A DNA stretch of 33,019 nucleotides from Planctomycetales bacterium (GCA_005239935.1 SBAZ01000003.1:1-33019), one strand, 5' to 3'. Shown: positions 23,956 to 33,019, counted from the stretch's first letter. The notes: generated by a model not told the origin, from the sequence alone. Made by a program: numbers and translations.

Positions 23956-26900
23956 CTAGGGCGATCTCTCCGCAACTCTCACGGATACAAGATGATGATC
24001 CATCGCCACCGACGCATCGAGCCAGCCACGTGGGGGCCCGTAGCCAACCTCGGTCCTGTCCTCGCCAGCCGTGTACATCCAGAACCGGTTCGGTGACTGC
24101 TCCACGACCTCCCAAGGGAGCACAACGACGCCCAGGGGGCGGAACTGCCCGGCCCCGTCCGGCTCGAATTGGTCAGCCGTCAAGTCCACCACGAACTCCC
24201 GTCCGGCCACCTCCACGATGACGAACGTGTGGTGGTTCAGCATGGGCCATCCCAGGGCCGGACTGTACTCCGTGCGCTCCCGCAGGTGGAACCCGAACGT
24301 GCTCCCCAGCAGATCGGCGGCCGCCATCGCATAGGTCGTGCACCCGTAGGGGAAGCACGCGTCGTGCCGGTAAGGCTCGACCAGCTCCTTCAGCGGTCCC
24401 AATGCCGCCATGAAGCGGCGGACCTCGTCCTGCTGCCGCCACGTCAGTGCCCTGCCCTGTTGGAGTCGCCCAATCAGGGTGATGAATTTCTCCGGCGTCA
24501 TGTTGACGTAACCCGCTGTATCCGCCGCCAGATAGGGCTCGCCCTCCTCCGTGGCTGGCATTCCAGCGGCTGACTGGGCCGACACGGCGCCTGGGGCGCT
24601 GCCGCTCCTCGAGGTGTCTTGCTGGCGGGGGCCGGCCTCGACATCAGTCCCGAGCGCATCGGCCATGTCCCGCAGGCGGCGCAGCGCCGTATTGGCGTGC
24701 TGCCGGCGCAGATGCGGGCTCGAGAGCTCGCCCATCAGGCGATCAGGATCGTCGTGTGTAGGCCCCTCGAGCGAGAGCGGGTCCACCCGTCGCCAGGTGC
24801 TCGCTGGGCTGTTGCCTGGGGTGTTCGCCGCCACCTGACCGGCTTCGGCCGCAGCTTGCGGCGGCTGGGGCGCACGTGCCAGGCGCGGCGCTGTGTAGGT
24901 AGGTGCGTCGAACGCTGGCGGTCTGACCGGCCAGGGCTGGGCCACCGCCGCAACGCCCTCGGGCAGCAGCTCGCGCACGCGCTCGGCCCCCAGGTATCCG
25001 GCGAGCGCCACGCGCACCCCCGGCGTCAGGAGCTCCTCCCGCTCAATCGCGCGGGCCATGGAGTCCCCTCCGGACCATCGCAGGCCGCGTTCGATCCAGT
25101 GGGCGGCATTCGAGGCGCTCGCGCGGTGGCCCAGCCGGTCCAGCGCCAGGAACGCATCCAGGAGCGCCGGTGCGCGCTCCATGACCCAGGCCCAGCCCAC
25201 TCCGGTATCCTCGTTCGCGTTCTCATGGACGTGCCAGAGAAACGCTTCCTGGGTCGCTGCCGCCTGCTCTGGCGCACCCTGCGTTTCGAAGTACCCGGCG
25301 AAGGCCGGTAACCACTCGGCGTCCCGGACAAGTTCTTGGGCAAGCGCCTGCGCCTCATGCCGATGCCCCTGCCGGAGCCGCTGGAGGATGAGGTCGGCGA
25401 AGTACGCGGTGTCCCTCACCAGGGTTGTCGCCCGCTGCTCGGCATAGCCCGGGCCAACCTGCCCTGGTGCCATCCACAGCGGCACAAGGCCCTTCCGAGC
25501 CAGGAAGGCGATGTCGCCCAGCGTGATCGCCGTGGACCGGCCAGCGGACCCGAACGCCGCGACGCTGCCGAGCAGGTATCCCAAGGCCTCAGTGAACAGC
25601 CGCTCATCGGGTGCCTTGACGTTTCCGTCGCGGTGGCTCCGGGTCGCATACCGCAGCAGCGCCGGCCGGCCGGACAAGTAGCGGCGGACGTCGTCCAGTT
25701 CGGCCGCGGCGTCCGGATCCTCCTGTGCCCGCCTGGTCCATTGGTCGTAGACATAGTGGGCGACCTCGTGCAGCTTCGTGCTGCGGACCGGCTCGGCCCA
25801 CCACTGCTTCCAGATGCTGGAGGTGCCGAACCGGTAGATCGCATCGGCGTTGCCGCTCACGGAGTCCAGCCCACCCTTTCGGTACAGGTGATGCGTCCGG
25901 TCCACGAAGCTGAAGCCCGGATAGACCTCCATGACCTCGGCCATCAGGTGGCGCGTGAAGGGATCAGTGTCGAAGGCCCGACGCAGCGCTCGCAGCTGCC
26001 GCGGGGTCGAGTAGGGCGAGAACAAGGCCATGTCCCCGAAGTTGCCTGCGCCGTCCATCTCCAGGCGCTGGACGCGCTCCGGCTGCGCGCGCTGTGTGTA
26101 GTCAAGGCTGGCCAGGATACGCTGTCCGGCATGGCTGAAGCGCGGGATTTCGTGGAAGGTGCCCAGCAATCCTGGCTCCTCCAGGTCCGGTCCGGCCCGC
26201 ACGGCGACCGCGACCGGGCGGCCGTGCTCATAGACGATGAGCGCATCGGCGACCGTGGGAGGTGTGTCCGCGGCCTCGAAGACCACCAGGGCAATCTCCC
26301 GGTCCCCCCAGACGTCCCGCTGGCGGACCATCCGCACCGACTCCACACCGCGCACCTCGGCCAGGAACGCTTCCACTTCGCCTTCGGTCTCCGGGAACGG
26401 CCAGGTCTCGTAGCGCGGGCGCAAGAGCTCCATGCTGAAGCCCAGGTTGAGCCAAAGGCGCACGAGCTCCGGGCCGAGGTTGACCAGGGCGTGCGGCAGG
26501 ACCATGAACGGCACCAGCTGGGTGAGCGCCGGTACACCATCGAGCACGCCCGCAGCGAGGAGAAGCGGTGACACCACGATCATGAGCGCGCTGGTCAGGA
26601 GCTTCTCGCGGGAGAAGCCCGCAGTGAGCCGGCGGCGGTCAATCGTCGGCACCCACAGCCAGCCCCACGGCCGCCAGCGGACACCGTGCAAGAGGTGCCA
26701 CGCGAACTGGAGCGAAGGGAGCACCAGGAGCCCGAGCCCAAGCGGACCGAGCGAATACTCCAGCCCGAAGTGCCAGTGGAGCATGAGCCCCGCGCCGACC
26801 GCTAACGCGCCGGACTCCATACCCGCCGGGGCCAGCGCCTGACCCGTGACGCGCCCCCAGAGCCGCCCGTTCATGTCATACACCCACTGCAGCCACGGCC

Positions 26901-29900
26901 ACCGACCGCCTGGGGAGTCTTCGGCTCTCTGTGCGCGCTGCGCCTCTCGCGCCGTTCGCGCCTCTGACAACTGCCGGGCGAGTTGCTGCCGGAGTGCCGT
27001 TCTCAGCGCCGTCAGCCCGTGCCGGCGGCCCAGACCCTCCAACACGTCAAGTGCGTCTCGGAACTTCCCCTGCTCCTGCAGCGCTCGGACTTCGGCCTTG
27101 GCTTCCGTGATCTGCGCCGGCTCTTCCTCGGTCGCTGCCATCATGATCGCGCCCGCCCGATCGACACTGCCCCCACGCGCGAGTTGCTCGCGAACAGCTG
27201 GTTCGGACGCCCCGAGCTGCTTCGCCATGATCGCCGGCGTAATAGCCGGGGTTCGCTCGAGGGCGCTGACACCGTGCTGCAGCGCGAGCCGGCGACCGTC
27301 TTCTGTCACCCGCGCGTGGCCGATGATCGTCCTTAGGACCGCGACATAGTCGCGCAGGTTGAGCTGGCCGCTGGCATGCAGGCCCCTGAGCGCCTGGATG
27401 AGATCAGGCCCAATGGGGTCCCGGCTCAGCCGCTCGCGCAGTGCGGCCACAGCGGCGACCGGTGGAGCCGCCTGGTCACCGGGCGGTTCCGGGGCTCCGA
27501 CGTGATCATGCCTCACGTCCCGCTTTCGCTTCCGGCTCGCCTGGCGAATCAACCGGGTAAGGGGCAAGAGGGCCTTGTCGATTATGCGCACGACGGCCGG
27601 CCGGCCGCTGGAGAACGCCGCAGCCGCATCCTGCGCGGCCGCGTGGGAGCCGCCTGCGAATATGGCGGCGACCGCCGCCACCATGCCGAAGAGCGGCACT
27701 AGGACGAGCACACCAAGGTGAGTCCAGCGGCCGCGTGCCACCGGCTGCCGGTCGCGCTGGCCCGGCCGAGGCTGCGCGACGTCCCCGGCGCCCGCTGCGT
27801 TCGGGTCGCTGTCGGTCAGGTGGGCGCGCGGGCCGCTGCCGTCCGTGAAGCGCTCCCGCGGCAGGCGTGAAACGCGGGGCCCGAACCGACCGGTGGGGTC
27901 ATCGTCCGGGTGCGCTGAGTCGAAGGCGGTCGTCAAACCGGCGTCCTCCCCGCGGGCGTCGGGCTTGCGGGCTGTCAGCACGGTCAGGGCCGGCCAGACG
28001 AACCGGAAGCGTTGGAACCAATACGACGCTCCGAGGACGGGCAGGCGCTCCAGGGCCTCGGCCGGCTTCAGCGCAACGATCCCGTCAGCGCCGATCTCAA
28101 GCCCGGCCTGCTCCAGCGCCCGCGCGAATTCGGCCAGGTAGAAACGGTCGCTCAGCGTCGAGCTGGCCGGGGAGATGTGCGTGACCATGGTCATGGTTCC
28201 CCCGGGCTCCAGCGCCCGCGCGATGACCTCCGCCAGCTCCTCCGCTTCCGGACTCAGCAACCGCGCTTCATCCGGCATGAGGAGCAAGACCCAGCGCGTG
28301 CGGCCCTCGGCGCCGAGCGCGCCCCAGTCCTGCGCCCGCTGCGGCACCCACCGGACATTGGCCGGGGCCTCGGGGGGACGTGCGGGCCGCCAGTCGCTCT
28401 GGTTGTCAGGACGCCACCCGGCCTGCCAGGCCGGCTCCACCGCGATGACGTCCCAGTCCGGATGCAGCTCGGCCAGCGACAAGGCGACCTTGCCGTCTCC
28501 GGCGCCGAGATCCAGTAGGACCGGTCGGGATGCACCGGAGACCTGCCCCGCTGCGGGCCGGGTCCAAACCGGCGTCCGCACCGTAACATCCCCGGCGCTT
28601 ACCGCGTCCGGGTCGCTGTCGGTCAGGTGGGCGCGCGGGCCGAAGTCGTCCAGGCTCGCGCCGTCCCCGACGTGGCGGTGGCCTTGCCCGAACGAGAACG
28701 CGAGTGGCGGGTCACCGGACCACACAAAGGCGATCTCCCCTGGACCTCCGCCACGAGAAGTGTCCCCATGAGAACCGTCCCCGCTTCTTCCGCTTCTGGA
28801 GCGGATGGCGCGGCGCGACAGGTCGTCTTCCAGCTCGCGCTGCTGGCGGGCCGACAGCGCACCCAGCTCACGCGCCGCCCGCTGAGCCTGCGGGACCGCA
28901 TCCTCTGCGCGCGCCCGCGACTCGACCAGGTCGGCTTCCGCGTCCTCAATCTGGCGGTCGAGTTCCCGGATCTCCGACTCCAGCAGGTCCAAGTCCGCCC
29001 CCGGCTCGCGCAGCTGCTCCAGCAGGCGGTCACGCATGCCGGCACGCACCGTCACCTCATCGAAGGCCCGCTGCCGCTCCGCGCGCAACGGCTCAAGCCG
29101 GTCGAGCGCCGCCTCGACGCGGGCCACCGCCTCGCGCAGCGCCTGGTAGCGCGGCTCGCGCACGATGGCCGTGTAGTACTGCCGCTCCAGCGCGTCCACA
29201 AGGTCCCCGGCCTCGTCCCAGCGGCCGCCCGCGAGCGCTGCGTCCACCTCCTGCATCGTGGCGCGCGTATCCCGCAGTCGCAGGTACACGGCAATGCTCT
29301 CCACGCGCTGCCGGATGCGCGGGTGCATGGCCTCCAGGACTCCCAGGCGGGCCCGCAGGTGCATGAGCGTCGCGCCGAGCGCTCCGTAGGCGCGAGCCGT
29401 GCTGCCGCGGCTCGCCTCGCCCAGGTTATCAAGCGCCTGCTGCAAGGTGGGCACCGCGCCTTTCGTGTACTCGGGGCGATGTTTGCGCTTCGCCCAGACG
29501 AGGCTGCCGGCGACCGCCATCCGAAGTTGGTCCCGCAGGTAGCCGGAGATCCCATCCGTCAGGTGCCGATCGGCGAGCTGGCGTCCGGCGTCCTCGAGCG
29601 TCGCGACGTGGTGCAGAATGTTCCGGTAGTCGCGCTCCTGGCCCTCCAGGGTGTGGATCTGGCTGCGCATCCCCGGCGCCCAGTCCTGATACTCGATGTC
29701 CTTCCACAGCGGCACCAAGGTGCTGGACCCATCCGGCAAGGCCACGCGGGTCCAGCGCTCCTGCCGGATCGTCATGCGGCCTTCGGCGGTCACACGGATG
29801 TCCAGGTCCGCGGGCAGGAAGACATTGACGAGCATCCCCTGCGTCCCGACGGCCTCGAAGGCGCTGATCCGTTGCGCGGCCTGTCCGCGCCACCGCTCCC

Positions 29901-32900
29901 ACCGCCGTTCGCGGACCACCCGGCGGGCGGTCTGCTCCGCCCCGCGCAGGGCACTCAGGGCCGGGGCCAGGTCCTGCCGATCCCATTGCGCGTTCCGCAC
30001 CCACTTGGCGGCCAGCTGCAGCTGCCGCTTGAAGCGCTCGCCGAGGAGCCCGGTCACCTCGCCATTCAACGCGCGCAACCGCTCCTCGTCCTTTGCCTCG
30101 TGCGCCTTAGCGAATCGGGGGGTGAAGCGGCGGATGCGCCACCGCAGCCACTCGGAGTGCCGAGCAGGCGAGAAGCCCCGCGTGGCGTTCCGCCGGCGGA
30201 ACCGGGGCTGGAGCCTGGCCACGAACTCGAGCCAGCGGTAGAGGCTCTTCCAGGGCACGTCCTCCCGCCGGCCGAGGGCCCGCTGGATGCGATACAGGTC
30301 ATCCGCCCACGCCGTCCACTGGCGCTCCTCGAGGCTCGGGTCCTCGCGGCGGGCCTTAAACGTGGGAACGTCCCGCTGTGGCTGCGCGGCCCGCACCCGC
30401 TGCGCACTGTCCAGGAAGCGCGCGCCGGAGCGCGGCGTACCCAGACTCAGCGGGTCGTTGAGCCATCCCTCGACGGCGCCTGGGGTATCCCACCCGCCGC
30501 GCGCCGCATGCCGGCGCGTGCGATCCGGGTCCTGGCGCGGCCGGGTCGGCGGCCGGCCTCCGCGCGCGCCCCGCTTAGTCTTGCGCGGCAACACCACGCC
30601 GAACGCGCGCGCCGCGCGCAGGAGTCGCCGGTCGCCGCCGGCTTCCGTGACGCGCTGGAGCGCCCCGGGGTGATTCTCAAGGCCCTCCGTCAGCCGGCCC
30701 GCCAGCCGCGCTTCCACCGCGGCCGCGTCCGGATATTCCGGATACTTCGGGACCTTGGGGTTAGCCGCGGCGGCTGCAGCCGAAGGGGCCGCCGGGGCTG
30801 CGGCCGCAGGGTGCAACCCATGCTTCCTGATGACCGCAGCCACGCGCGGGCCGGACACGCCGAGCCGGTCACGGATGTCCTTCGCGCTGAAGGAACCGCC
30901 CTTGGATGCGACCATCGCACGAACGCCCAGATAAAGCGCGTGGGGCCCGAGCGCATCTGACGCATGCTCATGCACGATGGTCCGCAGGATGTTGAGGTAC
31001 CCGTCCAGCGAGATGCGCCCGTGCTGGTAGAGCGCGTCCAGGTCGTCGAGGATGTCCAGCGAGAGCTGGTTCGTCTGCAGGGCGCGGAACACGACGGGCA
31101 GGCTGGGTTCCGGCCCGGCGACTGCCTGGTCGGCTGGGCGCAGCGCCACATCCCCGGCGCCCGTCGCCTCCTCGTTGCTGTCGGTCAGGTGCACGCGGGG
31201 TCCTTCCGGCTCAACGGCATCGTACCCAGGGCGTACAGGGCCCGATGCCGCCTGCGCCCCTGGGGATGTCGCCCCCGCGGGGGACGCAGGGCCTGACCCG
31301 GCCGATTCCCAGGGCGCCCGGGGCAATGCCTCCAGGCGGGCCGCGAGCCATTCCGCCCGCTCCGGCAGCACGACAGAGCTGACCTCACCGCCCCCGAGAT
31401 ACAGCGCGCCGCGGCGCGCGAGATCCGTGAGCGCCGCAATCAGGTCCTCCGGTACCAGCCGAACCAGCGCCTCATAGGGTCCGACGTCCGTCCCCTCGCG
31501 GCCGCGGAGGAAGACCTTGTAGGGATACCGCCCCAGGTCATCCGGTTGGCCGAGTCCGAGATAGGGGTGGAGCTGCCCGTCCACGGCCATGGCCACCGTG
31601 GCCCGATGGTGCGCCTGGTGCCGCTCCAGATCGCGCAGGTAGCCGAGCACGCGCTCCTCGGAGAGCCCGATGCCAAACTTCTCCAGGACCTCTACGATGG
31701 CCGGCGTGGAGTACGTGTAGCCCATCGTCCCGGAAACCATCAGCCGCTCGACGTCCCAGCCGAGGTGCTTGACGAGGTCGCGCAGCGCGATGTTCAGCAA
31801 CAGGCGGGACACGCCGTCGTAGGCCTGGCCCCGGTCCAGGCGCGCAATGCGGAACACATCTGCGCGTGCAGTCGAGGCGTCGACCCGAATTTCCGCCACG
31901 GGATGGTCGCCGTCGGCCATCCGGTAGACGGCCATGGGCCGGATGTTGGAGGGCTGCTCCACAGTCAGCCGATAGGTCCGACCCGCCGCTCGCACCTCGA
32001 CGTCTCCGCCGCTGGCCGTCGGCTTCCAGTCCCCAAAGACGTAGGCAGGGCCGAGGAGGCTTGGCTGGGAGGACCTCGCCCCCGTCCCTGCCGGCGGCGG
32101 CTCAGCGTCCCCGACTTCACTAGAGGACAAGTAGAGCCCGATCTCCTGCCGCAGATGCGGGCCGAGCAGGAACTGGATCACCGCGACGATCGCCAGCAGG
32201 GCCAGGCCGCCGGCAAGGCGGCCGGCAAGCCCTCCTGAGGGGATGACCGCGTCGAGGATGGGAAATGACGACAGCCACAAGAGCCCCAGCGGGGCGAAGG
32301 CGCCGATCCCGTCCACGGCGGGATCCGTCATGTCAGCGCGGTCGTCGGCCGCCCCGCGTCCTGCTTTCGCACCCTGGCCAAGGGACTCGACATGCACCAC
32401 TTCCCGGCTGCGACGGCTCACAAAGAGCCTGATCCCCGCCTGACCGGTCCGCAGCTGCCACGCCTCTGGCCACGCGTACTCCAGATACTGATACGCCTGC
32501 GAGAACCCTTCGGTGGGCCCGGGCGCCACCGACCGGCCTTCTCGGATCGCGCGCCATAGCAACAGCTCTCGGTCCTCCCACGGCATCCTCTCAGGCCACA
32601 GCGCGGCATCGCCGAGGATCTCGCGCGCGCCGCGCTCCTCAAGACGCGACTCCCAACGCAGGTGGATGAGCTGCTGGCTGGCCAGGTTGATCAGGCCCGG
32701 TCCGCGGTCCGCGCGCAGGTCTTTGGCCTGGTAGTAGGTCGGGTCATTGCGCCGCGTCACGGGACGCACCACGAGATCAGGATACGCGGTCTTAATGGCA
32801 CCGGTGTGGTCCACCTCGAGCACGAGCCGGATCATGCCGGTCCGGCGCACCTTGGCCGCCGGCAGATACCAGGCGATGACGTCTGGATCGAAGAATTCGA

Positions 32901-33019
32901 ATGCATCATGAAATGAGCGGCCGTGCCGCGCGGCCGTGCGGATCAGCCGGATGATTTCCTGGGCTGACAGTTTCGTGGGAAACAGGGACGCGGGCTCGGC
33001 CCATCGCCGGGCGCCGTGC
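23956..33019 (-). CDS. Giant multidomain protein (N-terminus beyond right window edge): TM segments, HTH-like modules, methyltransferase, HExxH zincin-like, C-terminal transglutaminase/papain-like domain
   Basis: Stop TAG at 23956-23958; the track start at 32850 is an internal GTG, and the frame stays open to 33019 (HGARRWAEPASLFPTKLSAQEIIRLIRTAARHGRSFHDAFEFFDPDVIAWYLPAAKVRRTGMIRLVLEV). Motifs: VLLDLGAGDGKVALSLAELHPDWDVIAVEP; STKLHEVAHYVYDQW; YGCTTYAMAAADLL...NHHTFVIVEVAGREFVVDLTADQF; three GPR(A/V)HLTDS(D/N) linkers. Confidence 0.9.
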   Translation of the reverse strand, partial: HGARRWAEPASLFPTKLSAQEIIRLIRTAARHGRSFHDAFEFFDPDVIAWYLPAAKVRRTGMIRLVLEVDHTGAIKTAYPDLVVRPVTRRNDPTYYQAKDLRADRGPGLINLASQQLIHLRWESRLEERGAREILGDAALWPERMPWEDRELLLWRAIREGRSVAPGPTEGFSQAYQYLEYAWPEAWQLRTGQAGIRLFVSRRSREVVHVESLGQGAKAGRGAADDRADMTDPAVDGIGAFAPLGLLWLSSFPILDAVIPSGGLAGRLAGGLALLAIVAVIQFLLGPHLRQEIGLYLSSSEVGDAEPPPAGTGARSSQPSLLGPAYVFGDWKPTASGGDVEVRAAGRTYRLTVEQPSNIRPMAVYRMADGDHPVAEIRVDASTARADVFRIARLDRGQAYDGVSRLLLNIALRDLVKHLGWDVERLMVSGTMGYTYSTPAIVEVLEKFGIGLSEERVLGYLRDLERHQAHHRATVAMAVDGQLHPYLGLGQPDDLGRYPYKVFLRGREGTDVGPYEALVRLVPEDLIAALTDLARRGALYLGGGEVSSVVLPERAEWLAARLEALPRAPWESAGSGPASPAGATSPGAQAASGPVRPGYDAVEPEGPRVHLTDSNEEATGAGDVALRPADQAVAGPEPSLPVVFRALQTNQLSLDILDDLDALYQHGRISLDGYLNILRTIVHEHASDALGPHALYLGVRAMVASKGGSFSAKDIRDRLGVSGPRVAAVIRKHGLHPAAAAPAAPSAAAAAANPKVPKYPEYPDAAAVEARLAGRLTEGLENHPGALQRVTEAGGDRRLLRAARAFGVVLPRKTKRGARGGRPPTRPRQDPDRTRRHAARGGWDTPGAVEGWLNDPLSLGTPRSGARFLDSAQRVRAAQPQRDVPTFKARREDPSLEERQWTAWADDLYRIQRALGRREDVPWKSLYRWLEFVARLQPRFRRRNATRGFSPARHSEWLRWRIRRFTPRFAKAHEAKDEERLRALNGEVTGLLGERFKRQLQLAAKWVRNAQWDRQDLAPALSALRGAEQTARRVVRERRWERWRGQAAQRISAFEAVGTQGMLVNVFLPADLDIRVTAEGRMTIRQERWTRVALPDGSSTLVPLWKDIEYQDWAPGMRSQIHTLEGQERDYRNILHHVATLEDAGRQLADRHLTDGISGYLRDQLRMAVAGSLVWAKRKHRPEYTKGAVPTLQQALDNLGEASRGSTARAYGALGATLMHLRARLGVLEAMHPRIRQRVESIAVYLRLRDTRATMQEVDAALAGGRWDEAGDLVDALERQYYTAIVREPRYQALREAVARVEAALDRLEPLRAERQRAFDEVTVRAGMRDRLLEQLREPGADLDLLESEIRELDRQIEDAEADLVESRARAEDAVPQAQRAARELGALSARQQRELEDDLSRRAIRSRSGRSGDGSHGDTSRGGGPGEIAFVWSGDPPLAFSFGQGHRHVGDGASLDDFGPRAHLTDSDPDAVSAGDVTVRTPVWTRPAAGQVSGASRPVLLDLGAGDGKVALSLAELHPDWDVIAVEPAWQAGWRPDNQSDWRPARPPEAPANVRWVPQRAQDWGALGAEGRTRWVLLLMPDEARLLSPEAEELAEVIARALEPGGTMTMVTHISPASSTLSDRFYLAEFARALEQAGLEIGADGIVALKPAEALERLPVLGASYWFQRFRFVWPALTVLTARKPDARGEDAGLTTAFDSAHPDDDPTGRFGPRVSRLPRERFTDGSGPRAHLTDSDPNAAGAGDVAQPRPGQRDRQPVARGRWTHLGVLVLVPLFGMVAAVAAIFAGGSHAAAQDAAAAFSSGRPAVVRIIDKALLPLTRLIRQASRKRKRDVRHDHVGAPEPPGDQAAPPVAAVAALRERLSRDPIGPDLIQALRGLHASGQLNLRDYVAVLRTIIGHARVTEDGRRLALQHGVSALERTPAITPAIMAKQLGASEPAVREQLARGGSVDRAGAIMMAATEEEPAQITEAKAEVRALQEQGKFRDALDVLEGLGRRHGLTALRTALRQQLARQLSEARTAREAQRAQRAEDSPGGRWPWLQWVYDMNGRLWGRVTGQALAPAGMESGALAVGAGLMLHWHFGLEYSLGPLGLGLLVLPSLQFAWHLLHGVRWRPWGWLWVPTIDRRRLTAGFSREKLLTSALMIVVSPLLLAAGVLDGVPALTQLVPFMVLPHALVNLGPELVRLWLNLGFSMELLRPRYETWPFPETEGEVEAFLAEVRGVESVRMVRQRDVWGDREIALVVFEAADTPPTVADALIVYEHGRPVAVAVRAGPDLEEPGLLGTFHEIPRFSHAGQRILASLDYTQRAQPERVQRLEMDGAGNFGDMALFSPYSTPRQLRALRRAFDTDPFTRHLMAEVMEVYPGFSFVDRTHHLYRKGGLDSVSGNADAIYRFGTSSIWKQWWAEPVRSTKLHEVAHYVYDQWTRRAQEDPDAAAELDDVRRYLSGRPALLRYATRSHRDGNVKAPDERLFTEALGYLLGSVAAFGSAGRSTAITLGDIAFLARKGLVPLWMAPGQVGPGYAEQRATTLVRDTAYFADLILQRLRQGHRHEAQALAQELVRDAEWLPAFAGYFETQGAPEQAAATQEAFLWHVHENANEDTGVGWAWVMERAPALLDAFLALDRLGHRASASNAAHWIERGLRWSGGDSMARAIEREELLTPGVRVALAGYLGAERVRELLPEGVAAVAQPWPVRPPAFDAPTYTAPRLARAPQPPQAAAEAGQVAANTPGNSPASTWRRVDPLSLEGPTHDDPDRLMGELSSPHLRRQHANTALRRLRDMADALGTDVEAGPRQQDTSRSGSAPGAVSAQSAAGMPATEEGEPYLAADTAGYVNMTPEKFITLIGRLQQGRALTWRQQDEVRRFMAALGPLKELVEPYRHDACFPYGCTTYAMAAADLLGSTFGFHLRERTEYSPALGWPMLNHHTFVIVEVAGREFVVDLTADQFEPDGAGQFRPLGVVVLPWEVVEQSPNRFWMYTAGEDRTEVGYGPPRGWLDASVAMDHHLVSVRVAERSP
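28756..28789. repeat. REP-like palindromic element inside the giant ORF
   Basis: AGAAGTGTCCCCATGAGAACCGTCCCCGCTTCTT: outer AGAAG/CTTCT inverted arms and repeated GTCCCC, resembling repeats associated with REP (Y1) transposases; translated in frame as low-complexity RSGDGSHGDTS. Confidence 0.5.

Noticed and set aside
28627-30960. 777-aa plus-strand ORF antisense to the giant gene
   Set aside because: Shadow ORF in high-GC sequence with no domain-like motifs.
1-33019. CRISPR arrays, tRNA/rRNA genes, IS elements or transposases
   Set aside because: No spaced direct-repeat array, no recognisable tRNA/rRNA sequence and no transposase-like ORF noticed; only REP-like palindromes were found.

Overview
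High-GC bacterial window. Domain content and very large ORFs resemble Candidatus Omnitrophota, but that assignment is inference. All well-supported genes are on the minus strand. Right to left: (1) a giant multidomain ORF of >3000 aa, still open at the right edge; (2) a sigma70-like promoter followed by an apparent three-gene unit of proteins with signal-peptide-like N-termini: a TIKI/ChaN/EreA-like protein, a class I FBP aldolase fused to a GlpX-type (class II) FBPase domain, and a GAPDH + triosephosphate isomerase + PEP carboxykinase-like fusion. In that last protein the TIM domain appears circularly permuted (beta3-beta8 precede beta1-beta2) with Lys/His/Glu catalytic residues retained. The two fusions share a paralogous winged-helix-like N-terminal module; (3) a PilZ protein heading a sugar ABC-transporter operon (binding protein, two permeases, an internally duplicated periplasmic protein, a two-catalytic-domain glycosidase), with a three-arm REP-like repeat forming an apparent intrinsic terminator before the glycosidase; (4) a good promoter and ~330-nt leader containing a candidate variant c-di-GMP-I (GEMM) riboswitch overlapping an intrinsic terminator, upstream of a secreted protein, a pilus-chaperone-like protein and an FG-GAP/VCBS repeat protein; (5) a partial ROK-family regulator. 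The most interesting item is the pair of apparently exported gluconeogenic/glycolytic fusion enzymes, especially the permuted TIM domain. All homology statements come from recognising motifs by eye; no searches were run.
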